64,000 nt of DNA from contig JAHLJT010000631.1 in assembly GCA_031308135.1 (NCBI GenBank), positions 152,455,425 through 152,519,424 of the forward strand, in the 5' to 3' direction. A program made the position numbers and the translations under genes. Positions 1 through 13,149 of the stretch are shown here, one piece after another (position 1 is the first letter of the stretch; each line of letters begins with the position of its first letter). A model generated the notes under the pieces. That model was not told where the DNA came from and made no database searches. It was given only the letters and a program-made list of their open reading frames with translations. The DNA comes from Acheta domesticus. Taxonomy: Eukaryota > Arthropoda > Insecta > Orthoptera > Gryllidae.

Positions 1-71
1 GCCAGGATGAATTAGCAATATTTTACTGAGGATTGATAACACTATTATTAGTACAGTGGCGAGTTTCATGG

Positions 72-357
72 GTCCCTCAGGTGGCGCATGAACAGCCTGA
101 ACGCTTTCCGTGGTGGGATACCAGGTTCGATTCCCGGTTGGAGCAAAACATTTGATTCGTTCAAATACAATCGAATCAGTGCTATAGCCATATGACTAAA
201 GAAAAGCTCAGTTAGGCCATGTATGCTACGACGAAGGGAATACGTCATGCTTGCCACATGTCTCTTCCTCCAGGCGTGAATAATAAATAAAAGCAGGACC
301 TAGGCCATGTAACACCGCTAGCTGGCAGAAGTCGGATTAATTGGAACCTTGAAATGC

Positions 358-360
<3 letters not shown>
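72..360 (+). mobile_element. tRNA-derived SINE, copy 1
   Basis: A tRNA-like head carries a pol III B box, GGTTCGATTCC, at 124-134, preceded by an A-box-like stretch around 80-95. The body ends in a block reading GCTAGCTGGCAGAAGTCG followed by an AATGCCAAAT tail that runs into an (AT)n tract. The same head, body and tail recur at 55,815-56,125, so this is a dispersed family and not a functional tRNA. It encodes nothing; such elements depend on a partner LINE for retroposition. The family is unnamed here. Confidence 0.75.

Positions 361-407
<47 letters not shown>
361..407. repeat. (AT)n microsatellite
   Basis: A pure AT dinucleotide run sits directly at the 3' end of the SINE and probably originated as its tail. 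Confidence 0.95.
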
Positions 408-410
<3 letters not shown>

Positions 411-1489
411 AAAATAGATAATTAGATATTTTATTACGCTTTATTACATACACTTCGATCACTTTCTTCGCCTAGTTTTCATGTCTCCTATTAAATTTAT
501 ATTAATGTTTTGGTATTTCCGAGATAAACGCGTGCGATTAGCCGCACATTTCAATCAACGCAAATTCCCTAGCCTTTTCTTAATAAATTAAAGTTGCGAT
601 GTATTCAATATATAGTGACCTCCACTCCTAATTTCTCTCTTTTTTTAAGCTGGCGTTTTTAAAACAAGTCACTGAGAGCCGATTAGGAAATACATCAAAA
701 TCGTTCTCTTTACGGTTTAATCTTCTCCTGTATTATTTCAGTAGTATATCTTTTCGTTGCGGCCCTTGCACGCAACCAATCTTTATAAATGAGGTCTCTA
801 AAGAAAAATAATTTTACGGAGACGTGACGAATTGCACTTTGACAAATATGGAGGAATTCTTTTGAAAAACGCAACTTCGAAATATTCATGTAAAACGCAA
901 CTTGTATTACATGCTAATCAATATCGGCAAATAACTCATAAACAAAGCGTTTTAGAGCCTTAAAAAGTAAATTTTGAGGCAAAAGACCTCAATGAAACGT
1001 TTTTCACATTACAATCTACCAGATGAGACATTTTTAGACATTTAATTAAATTCTCGGTTCGGCGCTTCAGTTTTACCAATTCCACCTAAATATTTCAGCC
1101 CTTATTGCTGGTAGCCATTTTTGTGAGGACACGCTTAGATTGCTTAGATTCCTCAATATTATATTTACGCTTTCTGTATACACCGTGGGTTGTGCTAATT
1201 AATTGCATTAATTAAACCCCGATTAATTGCATTAATCTTGAATTAATCATTAATTCAAGATTTGCTCTCCAGCAACAACTAGAAGGACTATTATAGTTGC
1301 TTGATACCTATGAAGATTGTTTCTTATGCGTGTAGTGAAACCATTCAATTAACGTTTTGCCGTGGTCTGTAAGTGTTGTGTATCTAATTATGGAGGGATG
1401 TGGGTGAACAGTGAAGACTGTTTTAGCTGTACCAGTATTTTCGTTATCATTCGATGAAATTTTCAAATCAGGGGGTTCAGACACGTAGC
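408..1489. other. AT-rich DNA, no gene seen
   Basis: No ORF of substance or recognisable protein fragment was found. At 1,195-1,262 there is an imperfect palindromic cluster of ATTAATTGCATTAAT-type units. Confidence 0.6.
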
Positions 1490-1840
1490 TTTCTCAAAAT
1501 GAAAAGATAATATTTTTGTGATCATCACGAAAAGCTGAAAGCTAACTGCCAAAGAATATTGAATAATTACTTCAAATATTGTCTTTAAAGAAGTGTTGGG
1601 AATTGTTTCAAGAACATTCTCCATGATACTGAATAAATATTTATTGAAATTTTTTTTAGACACCAATTGCATTGTTTTTTTTTTATTTTTATTTGATATT
1701 ATGTTAGTACATTGTAAGTTACCTTTACATATTTTTAAATAAAGAAACACTTTCGTTTACTACTTTTCCTCTTAGAATGGAATGAGAATGATAGGGATGA
1801 GTGTGGGGTCTAACATGCGAGAATTCTCGCACGGGTACGT
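1490..1840. repeat. Direct repeat A1, about 350 bp
   Basis: This stretch is repeated in the same orientation exactly 1,019 bp downstream, with substitutions and small indels. Both copies start at TTTCTCAA and end at a palindromic GCGAGAATTCTCGC-type hairpin followed by ACGGGTACG. They could be two members of a MITE family, degenerate LTRs, or a local duplication. Confidence 0.7.
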
Positions 1841-2508
1841 GGAGGTAGAAGGGGAAAACTTGTGCAATGGCACAACACAAAAAACAATCTTTTTAAATTA
1901 GCTAAATGAAAATAGCTTGAAATAAATAAAAAACAAAAATCAAAATGTGCTAGCCTACAATACTAGGTAAATTAATTTTAAAAAGCAACTAAATTTAAAA
2001 TTATAGAAAGAATAGCGCAAGTCACACGACAACTGCCTATGATCGCAGTCCAAACGTACGATTTAAATGTTGGCGGTATCTCGAAGTATGTACATCAATT
2101 CCCAGCTGCATACTCATATTGCAAATAATACACCGCTTGATATTAAACTCAAGGAGTCGGTTTGTTAAGATATTCAATATGCTAACATTGTTTGAGCAAC
2201 ATTCCCATATACCGAAATGATGTCTAAGCCTACTAAATTGTTTCTAACGGCAACAAATGGTATTTAGTACTCAAAGGTGAAACTATTAGTTTGATTATTT
2301 TTGTGGCTCGGAATTGCTTTCTTGATGTACGTAGGAAAGCAGAAAATAATTTTAGCATACAAATAATTTTTCAATTTTTGCACTCCAGCAAGACTGACTC
2401 TCAAAAACCCCTTCTGTTTCTCATAACAACTCAAGGAATGTTAAATAATATTGCAAAGAGGAGGGCTGTACTTGCCCGATCTGTTATTTTCGCACTACTT
2501 TACTTTAC

Positions 2509-2860
2509 TTTCTCAAGAGTAAAAACCTTTTCTATTATTTTTGTGACTATCAAGGAAAGCGAAAATCTAACTCTTAAGTGAGTTTGAATAATTTTTTCAA
2601 ATGTTTGTAAAGAAGTGTGAATTATTCCAAGAACATCTCTCTATAATGCTGAATAAGCCTTTAGTGAACATTTGTTTCCAACATCAATTGCAATGTTATT
2701 TTTGTTTGATATTCTATAAGTACATTAGAAGCTACATTTTTACATATTTTAAACAAATAAACACGTTTCATTAATAACTTTCCTTCTTAATGGAAAGGAT
2801 ATACAAATGGATAGGGAAAGGGTGGGCTTTAACATGCGAGAGTTCTCGCACGGGTACGCT
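2509..2860. repeat. Direct repeat A2, about 350 bp
   Basis: Second copy of the unit at 1,490-1,840. The offset is 1,019 bp at both its start (TTTCTCAA) and its end (TAACATGCGAG), so net insertions and deletions between the copies cancel out. The terminal hairpin here is GCGAGAGTTCTCGC, with one stem change. Confidence 0.7.
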
Positions 2861-2912
2861 AGTATATAATATGAAAGGTAATGTTATTTTGTATTTTATA
2901 TTTCACAAATTT

Positions 2913-2959
2913 ATTACGTCACATATTTCGTACTAACATGCATTTTATATGTGACGTAA
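2913..2959. repeat. 12-bp perfect inverted repeat with short loop
   Basis: TTACGTCACATA at 2,913-2,924 is mirrored by TATGTGACGTAA at 2,948-2,959, and flanking TTTCAC/GTGAAA extends the symmetry. The core TGACGT matches a CRE-like site twice. No adjacent gene was found. Confidence 0.6.
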
Positions 2960-3329
2960 GTGAAAAATTACGTTTTGCTCTATTGCCAAAAATATACAAA
3001 AGTGGGGATTCAAACGCTAGGACATCCTGAGAGACACATAAGTGACAATAGCAGTTTTCGTGTACCACATCATTCGAAGCCACATAATTCCAATACTATT
3101 CATATGAATATTCAACTTCTAAAACACAAATTTAACATATTCAAAATAAAAAGTTAATGTGATGCACGAAAAATATCGTCAACAACGCAAATCCACAGCA
3201 GCAAATATTTTACAGTAATCTGGGAGACGTTATGCAACAAAAACGAATTTAAATAATGCATCGTGATGTCATTAACCTTGCATCTACCAGGAAGAAACTT
3301 AGTCATACTTGTTAGTCAGACGGCTCGGC

Positions 3330-3590
3330 ATTGCACAGCGCCTCGCCCCGCCCGATCGCTCCAGTTCGCCGGCAAGGCCGCCCAAGGCCGCGCAAGGCCG
3401 CGCAAGGCCGGTCGTTGGCACGGCGCTCCAGATCTCCTTTCTCCCACTCGCCCGCGCGGCCGCGCTGGCGGTCACTGCCGGCTGCTCGCCTCACGCCCCG
3501 GCGCGGAGGGCGTTCACTCCTGGCGCCGCCGCCTCCGCAGAACCCACGATTGCGGCGCTCCCTAGATTCACTGACTGATGTTTCCGGGCA
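3330..3590. other. GC-rich island without a supported gene
   Basis: There is an abrupt shift from AT-rich DNA to CpG-dense sequence. Four near-perfect 10-bp tandem units (AAGGCCGCGC type) occur at 3,371-3,410. Open frames here lie on both strands and overlap one another, as expected from GC composition alone. It may be a CpG island or an unrecognised untranslated exon. Confidence 0.4.
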
Positions 3591-4019
3591 CGACAACTGC
3601 TATGGACATTGTGGCGTAGTGATTGTTTATTTTTCCGTCAGGTGGCGATGTTCCTCCACTTCTGTATGGTGAAATCAGGGCCGACCTACACATCGGCTTG
3701 CGGGGTTTTCCCTAACCAGGTATCTACCACCGCCTCAGCCGGGACAAGCGGTAAGCTCCCAACTGGTTTCCCGGCATATATGGTAATATAGCGCATACTC
3801 GCGCGCACTCGTTTGTGTGTGTAAGGGGAGACAATAGGACAAGAGGAAGGAAAGATCGTGCGCGGTTCATAGCCTATTTGTTATGGCACTGTTCTGGAAC
3901 TCGCCTGGTATTGATCAGAGAAATTGTCATCACAACAGCCGACCACAAGAATTATCCTCCAGAGAGCGGACGGATTTGTGCTAACTGTATAGCTAGTAAT
4001 ATGCTTTGATAGTACAGTA

Positions 4020-4480
4020 GTTATCATGCCGGGCTACTGATCTCAAGCTCGCAGGCTCAAACCCGCACAAAGTAGGGGGAATCTTGAAGTGCCAGAAATC
4101 GATGACATGCATGCAGACGCTAGTCAGCATGTAAAACTGATCCCAGGAAATGCACTTGGCTGATCCTGGCAAAATTACATCCTCTAGAAATTTATCAGCA
4201 ATCAGAGTTTCGATTTGAACAACAAGATAAGATTGCGGATATTGTACGAGTATGTATGCCTGCGCTATTTGGTATTCAAATTTGGCGCCTTAGTGCTCCT
4301 AGGTAAGTAACGGCAAACTACTCTAGGTACACTTGCCCAGGACCAGTCTCACAAAGAAGGCGCTAGGGGCTCCTGGGCTGCCAATCAACCATATGGCTGT
4401 TAACTAAAGAGAGAGATATAGCTAGTGTTGAAAACCCTCCACCGTCGGGATTCGACCCATAGGACCTTCCCACCAGGGCT
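4020..4480. repeat. tRNA-like SINE fragments
   Basis: On the plus strand at 4,025-4,110 a B-box-like GGCTCAAACCC is followed by GGAATCTTGAAGTGCCAG, which resembles the tail of the SINE at 72-360. On the minus strand near 4,445-4,475 a second B-box-like GGTCGAATCCC occurs. Neither folds into an obvious complete tRNA by eye. Confidence 0.45.
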
Positions 4481-7400
4481 GTTGCGAGAAAAAGGAAATG
4501 CTGGATTTGAGCAAACCCAGCTGCGGAGGACTCAAATCTCATTCACGGGCTTTTTAAACGTCATATTCTGTGTGTGATGATGAAATGCATCTTTGTCACT
4601 TTTCCTATAAAATATTATGATCTTAATAAACAAACTGACTGGGTGGACGGCCTCCTACAGCAACTTTTGAATTGATTTTGTTTATTTGGCTGAACTCAAT
4701 CAACCAGAGACTCACGTTTCGTTTATACGAAATATTCTGGAGAATCTCTCTACAGCAGAAATGTACAGAAATCTACCCATTATTGTAATGTCTTGACTGG
4801 ATAAATATATATGTATTAGAATTATCTATATAAACACAAATTTCAAATTCAGTGAGAGAAGCAAGAATACACTAGTGTGTCTCTGCCTGAGACCTTTTTC
4901 ACTAACTCTAAGACCTCAAGGAGAATATATGTCTCTTTGTGCTGACGTTTTCAGGTTTTATATTTTCGGAATGGCACGTTCTAAGGGCAGTTCGTAATTC
5001 ATTAAAGTATTTACACGAGATAGAACTTGCTCGTAGTATGTGGTATTTAGCCTTTTATTGCATAGTGTAGCGTTCTAAGGGCAATTTTCAATCAATTTTT
5101 AGCAGCTGATATTTTATAGGTATTTCGTAATCAGAAGAAGCCGTATTTGAAAATTAGTCTGTTAAACTTTCGGCAGGGTGAGAGCTCACGATCTTCATAT
5201 GAGAGCTTGTTTTCGACTGCTTTACGATCCCATTTAGTCCATCATGAGAAACGCTCCACTCTTTCTTCCATAGTCGACAGCATGCTTTATACTCGTTTGA
5301 CTTTACCTCGCACAGCCAGTTATAAGCACGTCTTCATTTAATGTTGAATTTTGTTAACTGACGTTTTCGTAGTTTAAGTTTATTAACGGGTGTGTCTTGC
5401 GCCGACAAATACAAACTGTCCAAAGAACTGTTATCTTCTTTGCTCATCTTCAAAAAAACGCATGGAGGAATAACCTCACAAAGTAAAGTACAGTTTATTC
5501 TTCAAGTAAGATGTTTTACATATCCAATATGCGTCGGGACCACATTTCGTTAAAAAATTAACAGCACGTAGCGCTCTGCGATGGCGTCGACACCGTTAGC
5601 TCGACGACCCATCATGCAATGCGACGTTCTACACACCCGACGATCCCACTCATCCGATACTGCCGCAGAGATTTCTTCCGTGTGCTTTTTTCTTGTTTTC
5701 TTTTTTGGTTGTATTTTTTTGCATTGGGCAATTCAAATCGAAAGATTTTACAAAAGCGTGATTTGGACTGCACCGCGCGGGAAATTCACTTTTAGTCTTA
5801 AAAAGCGGGACGTCTGGCAACGCTGATTCTAACGTTGTACATAATGCGTTCATAGCACTCCAAGTATTGTTACGCGATAAACCCGTTAAGATAACGAGTT
5901 CAAGAGATAACAATCTAGAGGCGTCGTGAATCCAAACATCACACTTAATGTACAAAACCAACACAAAAACTACACACCATTAGAAACAAAACACTTTTAA
6001 GAAAATAATCGAACTCAAATACAAATGATATTACTTAATACTTACTTTCTCACATAAAAATTTGAAAACTAAGAACATTTTTTATGTAGAAATATAGCAT
6101 GTTTTATTATGTGACATCATGCTAATGCATAATTTATTTTGTGTTTGTCTCAAGCAATATTTACTTCTGTTTTTTCTATTTTTCACTTAATTAAAATAAA
6201 TGTAATGAAGTATAATTATTGCAACTGAAAATAAAAAGTTATGAAATAAAGGGCTAGAATCAATATTATGGGTTAGTCAATGAAAATGTCTGCTTTTAAT
6301 ATTCTCTGAACGGTTAAAGATATTAAAATGGAACTTTCTTCTAACGATTCAGATCGTACAGACTCATTAAGTACAGTGATTAGTTTGATTTTTAATTTAA
6401 AGTCATTTAACTAAATTTGTTTTTGTTAATAAAACGCAATTCGTACTTCAAGCAAATAGATGTATCTTGGGAAGATGTATTGTAAATGTTACATAAATTA
6501 TATGGTATTTGAGGAATAGTGAATAGCACAAAGGAGTTATGACATTTGTCGTCATACGAAAACTAGGTACTAACAAGTTCCTGAGGCGGCACAGTCTAGC
6601 TCATCAATGATCGATTTGTAAGGTGTAGGATTATTCAATTGTCTTGACGACAAGAGAACGAATTTCCTAATAAAAAATCGTGGCAATTTTCACTTATATT
6701 ATAACAATGTAAGGTACTGATTTTACATTTTATTTAATCTTCTTCATCGTAAATACTGTGATATTTCCGAGCAACTACGTATTCGAGTCTCAACTTTTGC
6801 TAGAGAGATATTGACACTGCATTTATTCTAAAATGTTTTACCCAATTTTGTCTAGTATGTACTCCTCAATTTATCCTAAACCATTAATTAAAAATATTTT
6901 ATACTGAAATGATGATATTGGTAACATGATTTCTGGATCGCAAAATTTTAAAATGTTCCTGCAAACACTCACAAAATTTGTTCAACTTCCTTTTTAAAGC
7001 TTCTTATGCGAGTTGAGGAGTTTCATTTAACTTGCTAAACCTAAATGCATGAGTTCGAATGTGGGCATGAATAAACACGAATGGCATGAGATAAGGTAGG
7101 AATGTATGAAATAATTTTCGTGGCATGAAGGTATAGTCCATGACCCTTGTGTATTACACCTATGCCCTAGTATTTCCATAATCCTTTCGCTTGACAGGCA
7201 ACTGTGCCTGAGATGTGAGTGCAATCTGTGTTTATACTTGAATAACTGGATCCCTACATCAAGAAGAACAGTAGAGACACAGCGATGGCGTCAAGGACAT
7301 CGTGAGGAAGTAGGTAAAGTGCAGGGTACACAAGCCTATGGGATGTTCGGAGTGTTCTGAGTTGCTTTTCACTGAGAATGTTTCACAGAGCAGCAGTAGG

Positions 7401-7850
7401 TACCGGATGGGTCCTTGTAGGTTTAGAGCGCGTAGATGGCAGTTGGAGAAAGGGTGAGGGAATCCAGCCCCGAAGGAAAAGAAAATGGAAGTAACTCATG
7501 CGAGAAAGTCTGTGTCATTTGCCACCATTTCGTAGTAACACTAATTTTCTTCTCTAATGAGAGTCAAATCACAGAAGTGGCCTAGCTGAATCAAAATTTT
7601 AAATGTCATTTTGAGCTATTATGTAACCTCTTACTACACATCTAGATAAGCACGTCATGAAAATATGTCATTAAGAATATGGTCTATATAATTCTACTTT
7701 GGAACAATTTTCATTGAGAATTTTTGTATATTTTATTTAATAACCGTTTTTAACACTTCGTATTTTTTCGAAGTACATGTTTATATTATACTTTAAACTG
7801 TATAATACATCCATTACACCTGATTTAAATACAAATAATGATGTAAAGTT
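4481..7850. other. AT-rich DNA, no gene seen
   Basis: No convincing coding stretch. At about 7,498-7,560 lies the motif GCGAGAAAGTCTGTGTCATT followed by ACACTAATTTT. It recurs near 41,225, 62,840 and, diverged, 39,410, and appears to be a terminal piece of the GACG-tract repeat family. Confidence 0.5.
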
Positions 7851-8060
7851 GCATCTTGTGTCTTTCGGCCTCCGTTCCGGCTCGCAAGTGGGCGGGCGCG
7901 CCCTTGGGGGGCCATGCCCGCTCCCGAGGTGCACTTGACGTGGCTGCACGGCGCGGCCTCCCGCGGAGACGAAACCGCAGCGCGCGGTGAAAGTAGTGAC
8001 TGCGCAGACGCCGCGCCACACCCGCAGCCATTCACGAGTAGAAAGCTACAACAGCACATA
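7850..8060. other. GC-rich island next to a repeat end
   Basis: CpG-dense sequence in an AT-rich setting, with open frames on both strands and no recognisable product. It stops right at the left end of a GACG-family repeat (ACAGCACATATTTTCTCGC). Confidence 0.35.
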
Positions 8061-8420
8061 TTTTCTCGCACTATTGGAAACTTTTGCCACTTGCAAAATT
8101 CAGAGAATTCAAAGAAAATCTGACCTGCGTTAGTTACTAATCGTCAATTTTTTTTTATATCAACCTCGGTAAAAATAATTTAATCGACAAATTTGGAGCC
8201 CTTTTTAGGAAATTTTGAAACTATTTTGTCTTTCTGTAAAGTACCTTCCAAAACCAAAGAAAATAACCTAGGAAATGCGAATTCTGATTGCACAACGTGA
8301 TAAAGGAGGCTATTTACTACTTATAGGACCAAGATTTTGCCACTTTTTAAATATCAGGATCCCGCAATTCGAATTTTGCTGTAAAAATTATTGATGATTT
8401 CCGTTGAAAAATTAAATACT
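8048..8420 (+). repeat. GACG-tract fold-back family, left-end fragment
   Basis: It begins ACAGCACATATTTTCTCGC, matching 53,569-53,587 (CAGCACATACTTTCTCGCG) and 29,676-29,695. Similarity continues through an AAATTCAGAG...AAATCTGACCTG stretch shared with 53,610-53,650 and a GGAGCC...AAATTTTGAAA stretch typical of the family. The right half is missing. Confidence 0.6.
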
Positions 8421-9239
8421 TTCTCTTACTACGTGGGAAATATATATCATGCCAAGAAAGTGAAAGGAACTTAAAAAAGTGCCGAAACGACGAGTGAGAT
8501 CCCTGCAGAATAGACTATACCTCATGTGGCGTTTAATAGCAATTTCACTCATAGGCTGAATGTCGAATTACACGAAATAATTGATTTAAATTTCGACTAA
8601 TCCTTAAGAAATGTTTCGTCTCATGATAAAGTGACTTAGCCACCATAGCAGAATCAAATAAAACTAGTAACATATTTTTAACTATTTGAAGTAATGAGTC
8701 AACGCTATTTGCGCTGGCTTCAGCACTTATTTTTCCGCTGGGTTGTGGAGCACGAAAAGCTGGATGACTGCGTTTGACGAATGTGCCGATTGAGAATCTT
8801 GATACTGTGGATTAATCAGATTCGCAACCAGAAGAGAGTCGTTGATTCCAAAACTTATCTTCCTTTAACATTCGAGGTACCATTGACAACGTACACAGCA
8901 TCTGAAATTTGCTGCCCCGCCGAAGGGCAATCGTTTTGTAACATTCCACTCACCGGAGACCTTAAGAAACTCGTAGAACACGAAATAAAAATACATAGTG
9001 CAAAGAGTTTTAGGATTAAAGGGGTCACCAGCAAAAGGTGTTACCTAACAAAAATCCTAATTTTACTGAAACAATAAAAAAATTAATTATCAAGATATTG
9101 ATATTTCTACTTTGAAACGTAAATTTCGGCGAAAATGTCAGAGCCCTTTGCTGGTAACCACTTCAGTGACGGATCTATTCATCTTCTGCCCTCTTCTTAG
9201 GTACTTCCTGAACTTCCGATAAAGTGTGCCACATTGCTT

Positions 9240-10450
9240 CAATTTTACTTTCCCGTACCCATATGTGTATACGGAGTAATATACGTAGTATAGAAAAAGT
9301 TATGCAATGCTGTGAAAAATACGGCGAATTTTCTGCAAAAAAATTCATTGCCGGGCCATGAAAACTAAAATGTGAACAAAACCAGTTTCTAAATTAAGAA
9401 AAAATCCCTTAACACGTGGTGTTACCACAATCCCTAATTTTTTGTGTCCTTGGTACCGAAAAACCAATTGAAAGCAAAACGTCCGTCCTCCCGTCCGCCC
9501 GTCCATCCGTCCGTCCATCCGTCTGTCTGTGAACACCACTAGCGGCTAAACCATGCGTAGGATTTTTCCAAACTGAAGAAACTTCTGTCCATTTGGCTCT
9601 GGTCGAAGCTTTGAGATTTTTAAAAACTTTCTTCAAAATTTGGAGGTACTTTACATAAAGACACCCCAGACATGTTCAAAATTTTTTTCAAAAACGGCTC
9701 CAAATTTTTTCTTTGAATATCTTGTAAGAATAGAGTAAAATACACTTATTAAGGTGGCATAGGTCCGATTTTCAAGGTTAACTCTGAATTTTTGAAAATT
9801 GCGAAAGTTTGAATTTTTCGGCATCTACCTCCTAGAACAAAATGGAAGATAGGGTTTTTCCTTCAAATCACATTGTTCTCCAAGGTGTGTTCATTTTTTA
9901 AGGTCATGTACATTGTTTCGAAACATTAAGTAGATTTTTCGCAAAATTGGGTGCAATATGTGCAATTTTAAAAAAGTACAAAAACAAGATTTTCTCAAAA
10001 CGGTTCTAAATATTTTCTATAAGCTTTTGGTAGGATTAGTGCCTAATGTATCCTATGATATGACATAACCATCATGGTCTTCTATATTTTTGTATTTTCA
10101 AAAATTACAAAAGTGCAATTTTTTATTTGTCTCTCACATCGTTACTATTTACATAAGCGGCAATTTGTTCACATTATTATATTCATGAATATATTTTCTT
10201 TATATAATGTCGTATAAAGCGAAAACTCAACCGTTTTTGATAGCTCAAAATTGCGCATTTTCAGAAACGTTCAAACTTTATTTTCTCAAAAATGTCTCCA
10301 AATTTTTTCTTCAAGCTTTTCGAACTGATAGTACTAATTGCACTCATTAATATGACGTAAATTTTAATTTGGGGTATTTTTTGTTTTTCCAAAAATTGCA
10401 CTAATGTAATCTTTTTTAAAGATCTCTCACACTTGTAATATGCATATTAC
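9240..10450 (-). repeat. GACG-tract fold-back family copy
   Basis: On the minus strand it reads as a family copy: a GACGGACGGACG-type tract (9,480-9,530), the block TTTCGGTACCAAGGACAC, then CACGTGTTAAGGG, GCCCGGCAATGAA, and an end in CGGGAAAGTAAAA (9,246-9,258). The stretch 9,640-10,450 (AAAATACACTTATTAAGGTG and onward) is collinear with 38,270-39,060. Open frames such as TDGRTDGRTDGR are translations of the tract and not a protein. Confidence 0.75.
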
Positions 10451-10973
10451 CAGATGACACTCCTCTTTTGGTATATCCCTATCAACCAAGTATAACATTT
10501 TCTCGTAAATTTGTAAAGAAAGGCCATTCTACACATTCTTGGAGAATTGGTATCAATCCCAACAGAAATTACGTAAACATTTTGATCGCTTGCCATTGCA
10601 TCCGGCGCTCTTCTTATTAATGATGCTACCATTCCTAGACTTGACAATAATATTCCATTGATAAAACAACACAAACGTTTCAAATTATTTTCATTACTTA
10701 ATTAAATTTATGGCTTGATAGTTTTATTTTATACATGTATAATTAGACCTTCTTTTTCGTATACCCGTCCCCTTTTGTTTGTTTTATATATGTCTCTCCA
10801 AATCGTTAAAATAGGTTTCTGCGGAAAATATTAAGTACACAATAGTTTCACTTTAAATAAATAAATACATACACAGAGGACATTAAATATATTCTTTCAA
10901 ATCTGATGTCTTCATTCAACAAACATTTTTATAACTTATTTAACTTTCGTGCCTCTCAAATTTTTTCTCAAAG

Positions 10974-10978
<5 letters not shown>

Positions 10979-11012
<34 letters not shown>
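10979..11012. repeat. (CT)n microsatellite
   Basis: A 34-bp pure CT run. Confidence 0.95.
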
Positions 11013-11015
<3 letters not shown>

Positions 11016-11379
11016 ATCATTTCCTACACAACTTTATTTTTCTTTCATTTCACATTCTCATAACTTTGATTGTATTTACTAAACTGTATTTAGCATTACT
11101 TGCTCTTTTAACTCATGAGTAGTATTATTTACCTGTCAAGAAAATGTAACTTGCATATACTTATTGTAAATTAAGAAACATCCTGAAAAATAGCACATCG
11201 ATTGTAAAGGTAGACAATATATATTTTCGTTTACTACTGTTTTTTTCTTCTTAGGAACACCATGATTGTGAGGAATTGATGCCCGCATTTCGCATACAAA
11301 CAAAACCTGCATTTCGTTTTCATTGGTTGGGGGAAACATGCATTTCGTATTCGGGAACTTATTTCGCTTGGCTTCCTGG

Positions 11380-11590
11380 AATGAAAGCCAGAGACACCGC
11401 AGATGAGGCTGCAGAGACTGGAAGCCCGGTCGACCTGCGCGTTGCCTCACGTCGCCGCCTGCGCCTGACCTTTCGCCTTGCGTCACGCGCGCCGGCGGGG
11501 CCGCGCCTGCGCGCGCGGACACGGACACGGCGAGAAGGCTGCGCGCGCGTCCTCTCACAAGTGGCCTGCGGGGATTGCTTTTGCACAAAG
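11380..11590. other. GC-rich island without a supported gene
   Basis: CpG-rich block in which both strands are open over about 200 bp. The predicted peptides are arginine/alanine-rich and match no family I recognise. Confidence 0.35.
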
Positions 11591-12479
11591 TCCAGATCGA
11601 CGTCCGTGAGGATACATCAACGTTTCAGCATTTTAAATCCATTGATACGCGATAAGCATCATTTTACTCCCAAACCAATGTAGCCGCACATAATACGATG
11701 AGGAATATGCTTTATAACAACGTTTAAAAAATCTTTGAACGTGGCCGCATTCGAAATCTTTACTGCAGGCATGTCAAGGTCGTGGGCAAGGCTACTTGCT
11801 TAGAGCTCGCGGGCACTGCGTTCACAGAAACTGGCGTGAAATTTAAAAGGAAGGGTTGTACAAATTGCTACGGAGTAGGAAACCTGGTACGGAAACCTGG
11901 CAGTCTTTGGAAGAAGTTACTTGACAGTTATTGTCACAACTTCTGCTAAATGAATTCCCATTATCTCTTTAAGGCAAAGAAATGATCCATTAAAATGAAA
12001 TAACACATCAAACTCTCAATTGAGAAAAAAAATTAAAAATCATTCAAAAGTACCGTGATTTTTTAATCATGTTTACTTTAGAGTGATATAAAAGCATGAA
12101 CTTCCTACATTCGGGCTAGAGAGTTAAAGTAATATTCTTGTCTTTTAAAAGCGCTGTCCCTTCGTAAACGAGAACTGTTAACTTACAGAGACTTGTTAAT
12201 TTTTTTCACATTATTGCGTAATACATCAAATACCTAATAAAACAACACAAAACACAAACAAGGAAAGAATTGGACATTCAAATATATTTCTATCACTTAG
12301 AAAAAATGTTTATATAAGGGAGGATTTTGTAAGAAAATAAACATCAAGTAGTAATAAATAGTGAAGAATGTACTCATACTACAATTCTGGGTTATTTGAT
12401 ACAAAAAATCTCCCAAACATTCCTTCGTATAAAGCCATTCTTCACCGTCTCGCGCCGCTTCATCTTTCGCATGTACACT

Positions 12480-12960
12480 GGATTTTAAGGCGAAATGAGA
12501 CCAGAGTCAGGGGAAGTTGCTCGTGTCCGCACGAGCGCCGAGTTCCGCAGAAAGGCAAGTAGCTCGCGCGGGCGCTGTTTGACGCGCCTGCTTTAGTGGG
12601 AAGGGCCGGACGGCGCGCCGCGTCCGTGTGCCGTTGTGGCAGCGCGATAACGAAGCACTGTCACTTCGGGTCACGCCCGTATCACGCCCCCTGGCCGGCG
12701 CTTAGCACCTGACCACCCCCTCCTCCCAACTAGCACATGCGTTTTGCGCCGCGGGTCTTGTCAGGTTGCCATAGTGGCGGGGAATATTTTCAGCTCTGTG
12801 TGCTCTGAAAAGGCTTTCCGGCAGCGAATGTGTTTATGTCAGCATCTCTGTAGATTTTGTCACAGCTTGCGTTCGGTTATCTGCGGCCTTCGCACTTGTC
12901 TCGCCACTCGCCTGCCCTCCGCTCTGCCGCGCGGTCTCGATTTCTCGCCCATTCGTCGAT
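12480..12960. other. GC-rich island without a supported gene
   Basis: About 480 bp of CpG-rich sequence, ending at a 50-bp polypyrimidine run (12,961-13,012). No coding family recognised. Confidence 0.35.
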
Positions 12961-13012
12961 TTTTTTTTTTCTTCTTCTTTCCTTTCTTTCTTTTTCTTTT
13001 CTTTTCTCTCTT
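12961..13012. repeat. Polypyrimidine tract
   Basis: An uninterrupted C/T stretch (T10 followed by CTT/TTTC units). Confidence 0.9.
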
Positions 13013-13049
13013 AATGTAACTTAATGTTTAATGAATCAGTTTTTGTATT

Positions 13050-13149
13050 ATTATCATTATTTTACCATTATTATTATTACTATAGTTAGTATATAATTTG
13101 CTAGTTATATTATCTTATTATTATTATTGTTATTATTATTATTATTATT
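13050..13149. repeat. (TAA)n tract at the 3' side of the LINE
   Basis: TTA/TTATTG units on the plus strand, equal to TAA repeats on the LINE's own strand. They abut the presumed LINE 3' end and pair with the tract at 17,325-17,384. Confidence 0.85.

Noticed and set aside
1490..2860. LTR retrotransposon with LTRs at 1,490 and 2,509
   Set aside because: No primer-binding site, polypurine tract or pol fragment between the repeats; kept as direct repeats only.
9345..9636. Asp/Gly/Arg/Thr repeat proteins here and at 31,239-31,433
   Set aside because: Translations of the GACG tract in a non-coding repeat family; other copies break the frame.
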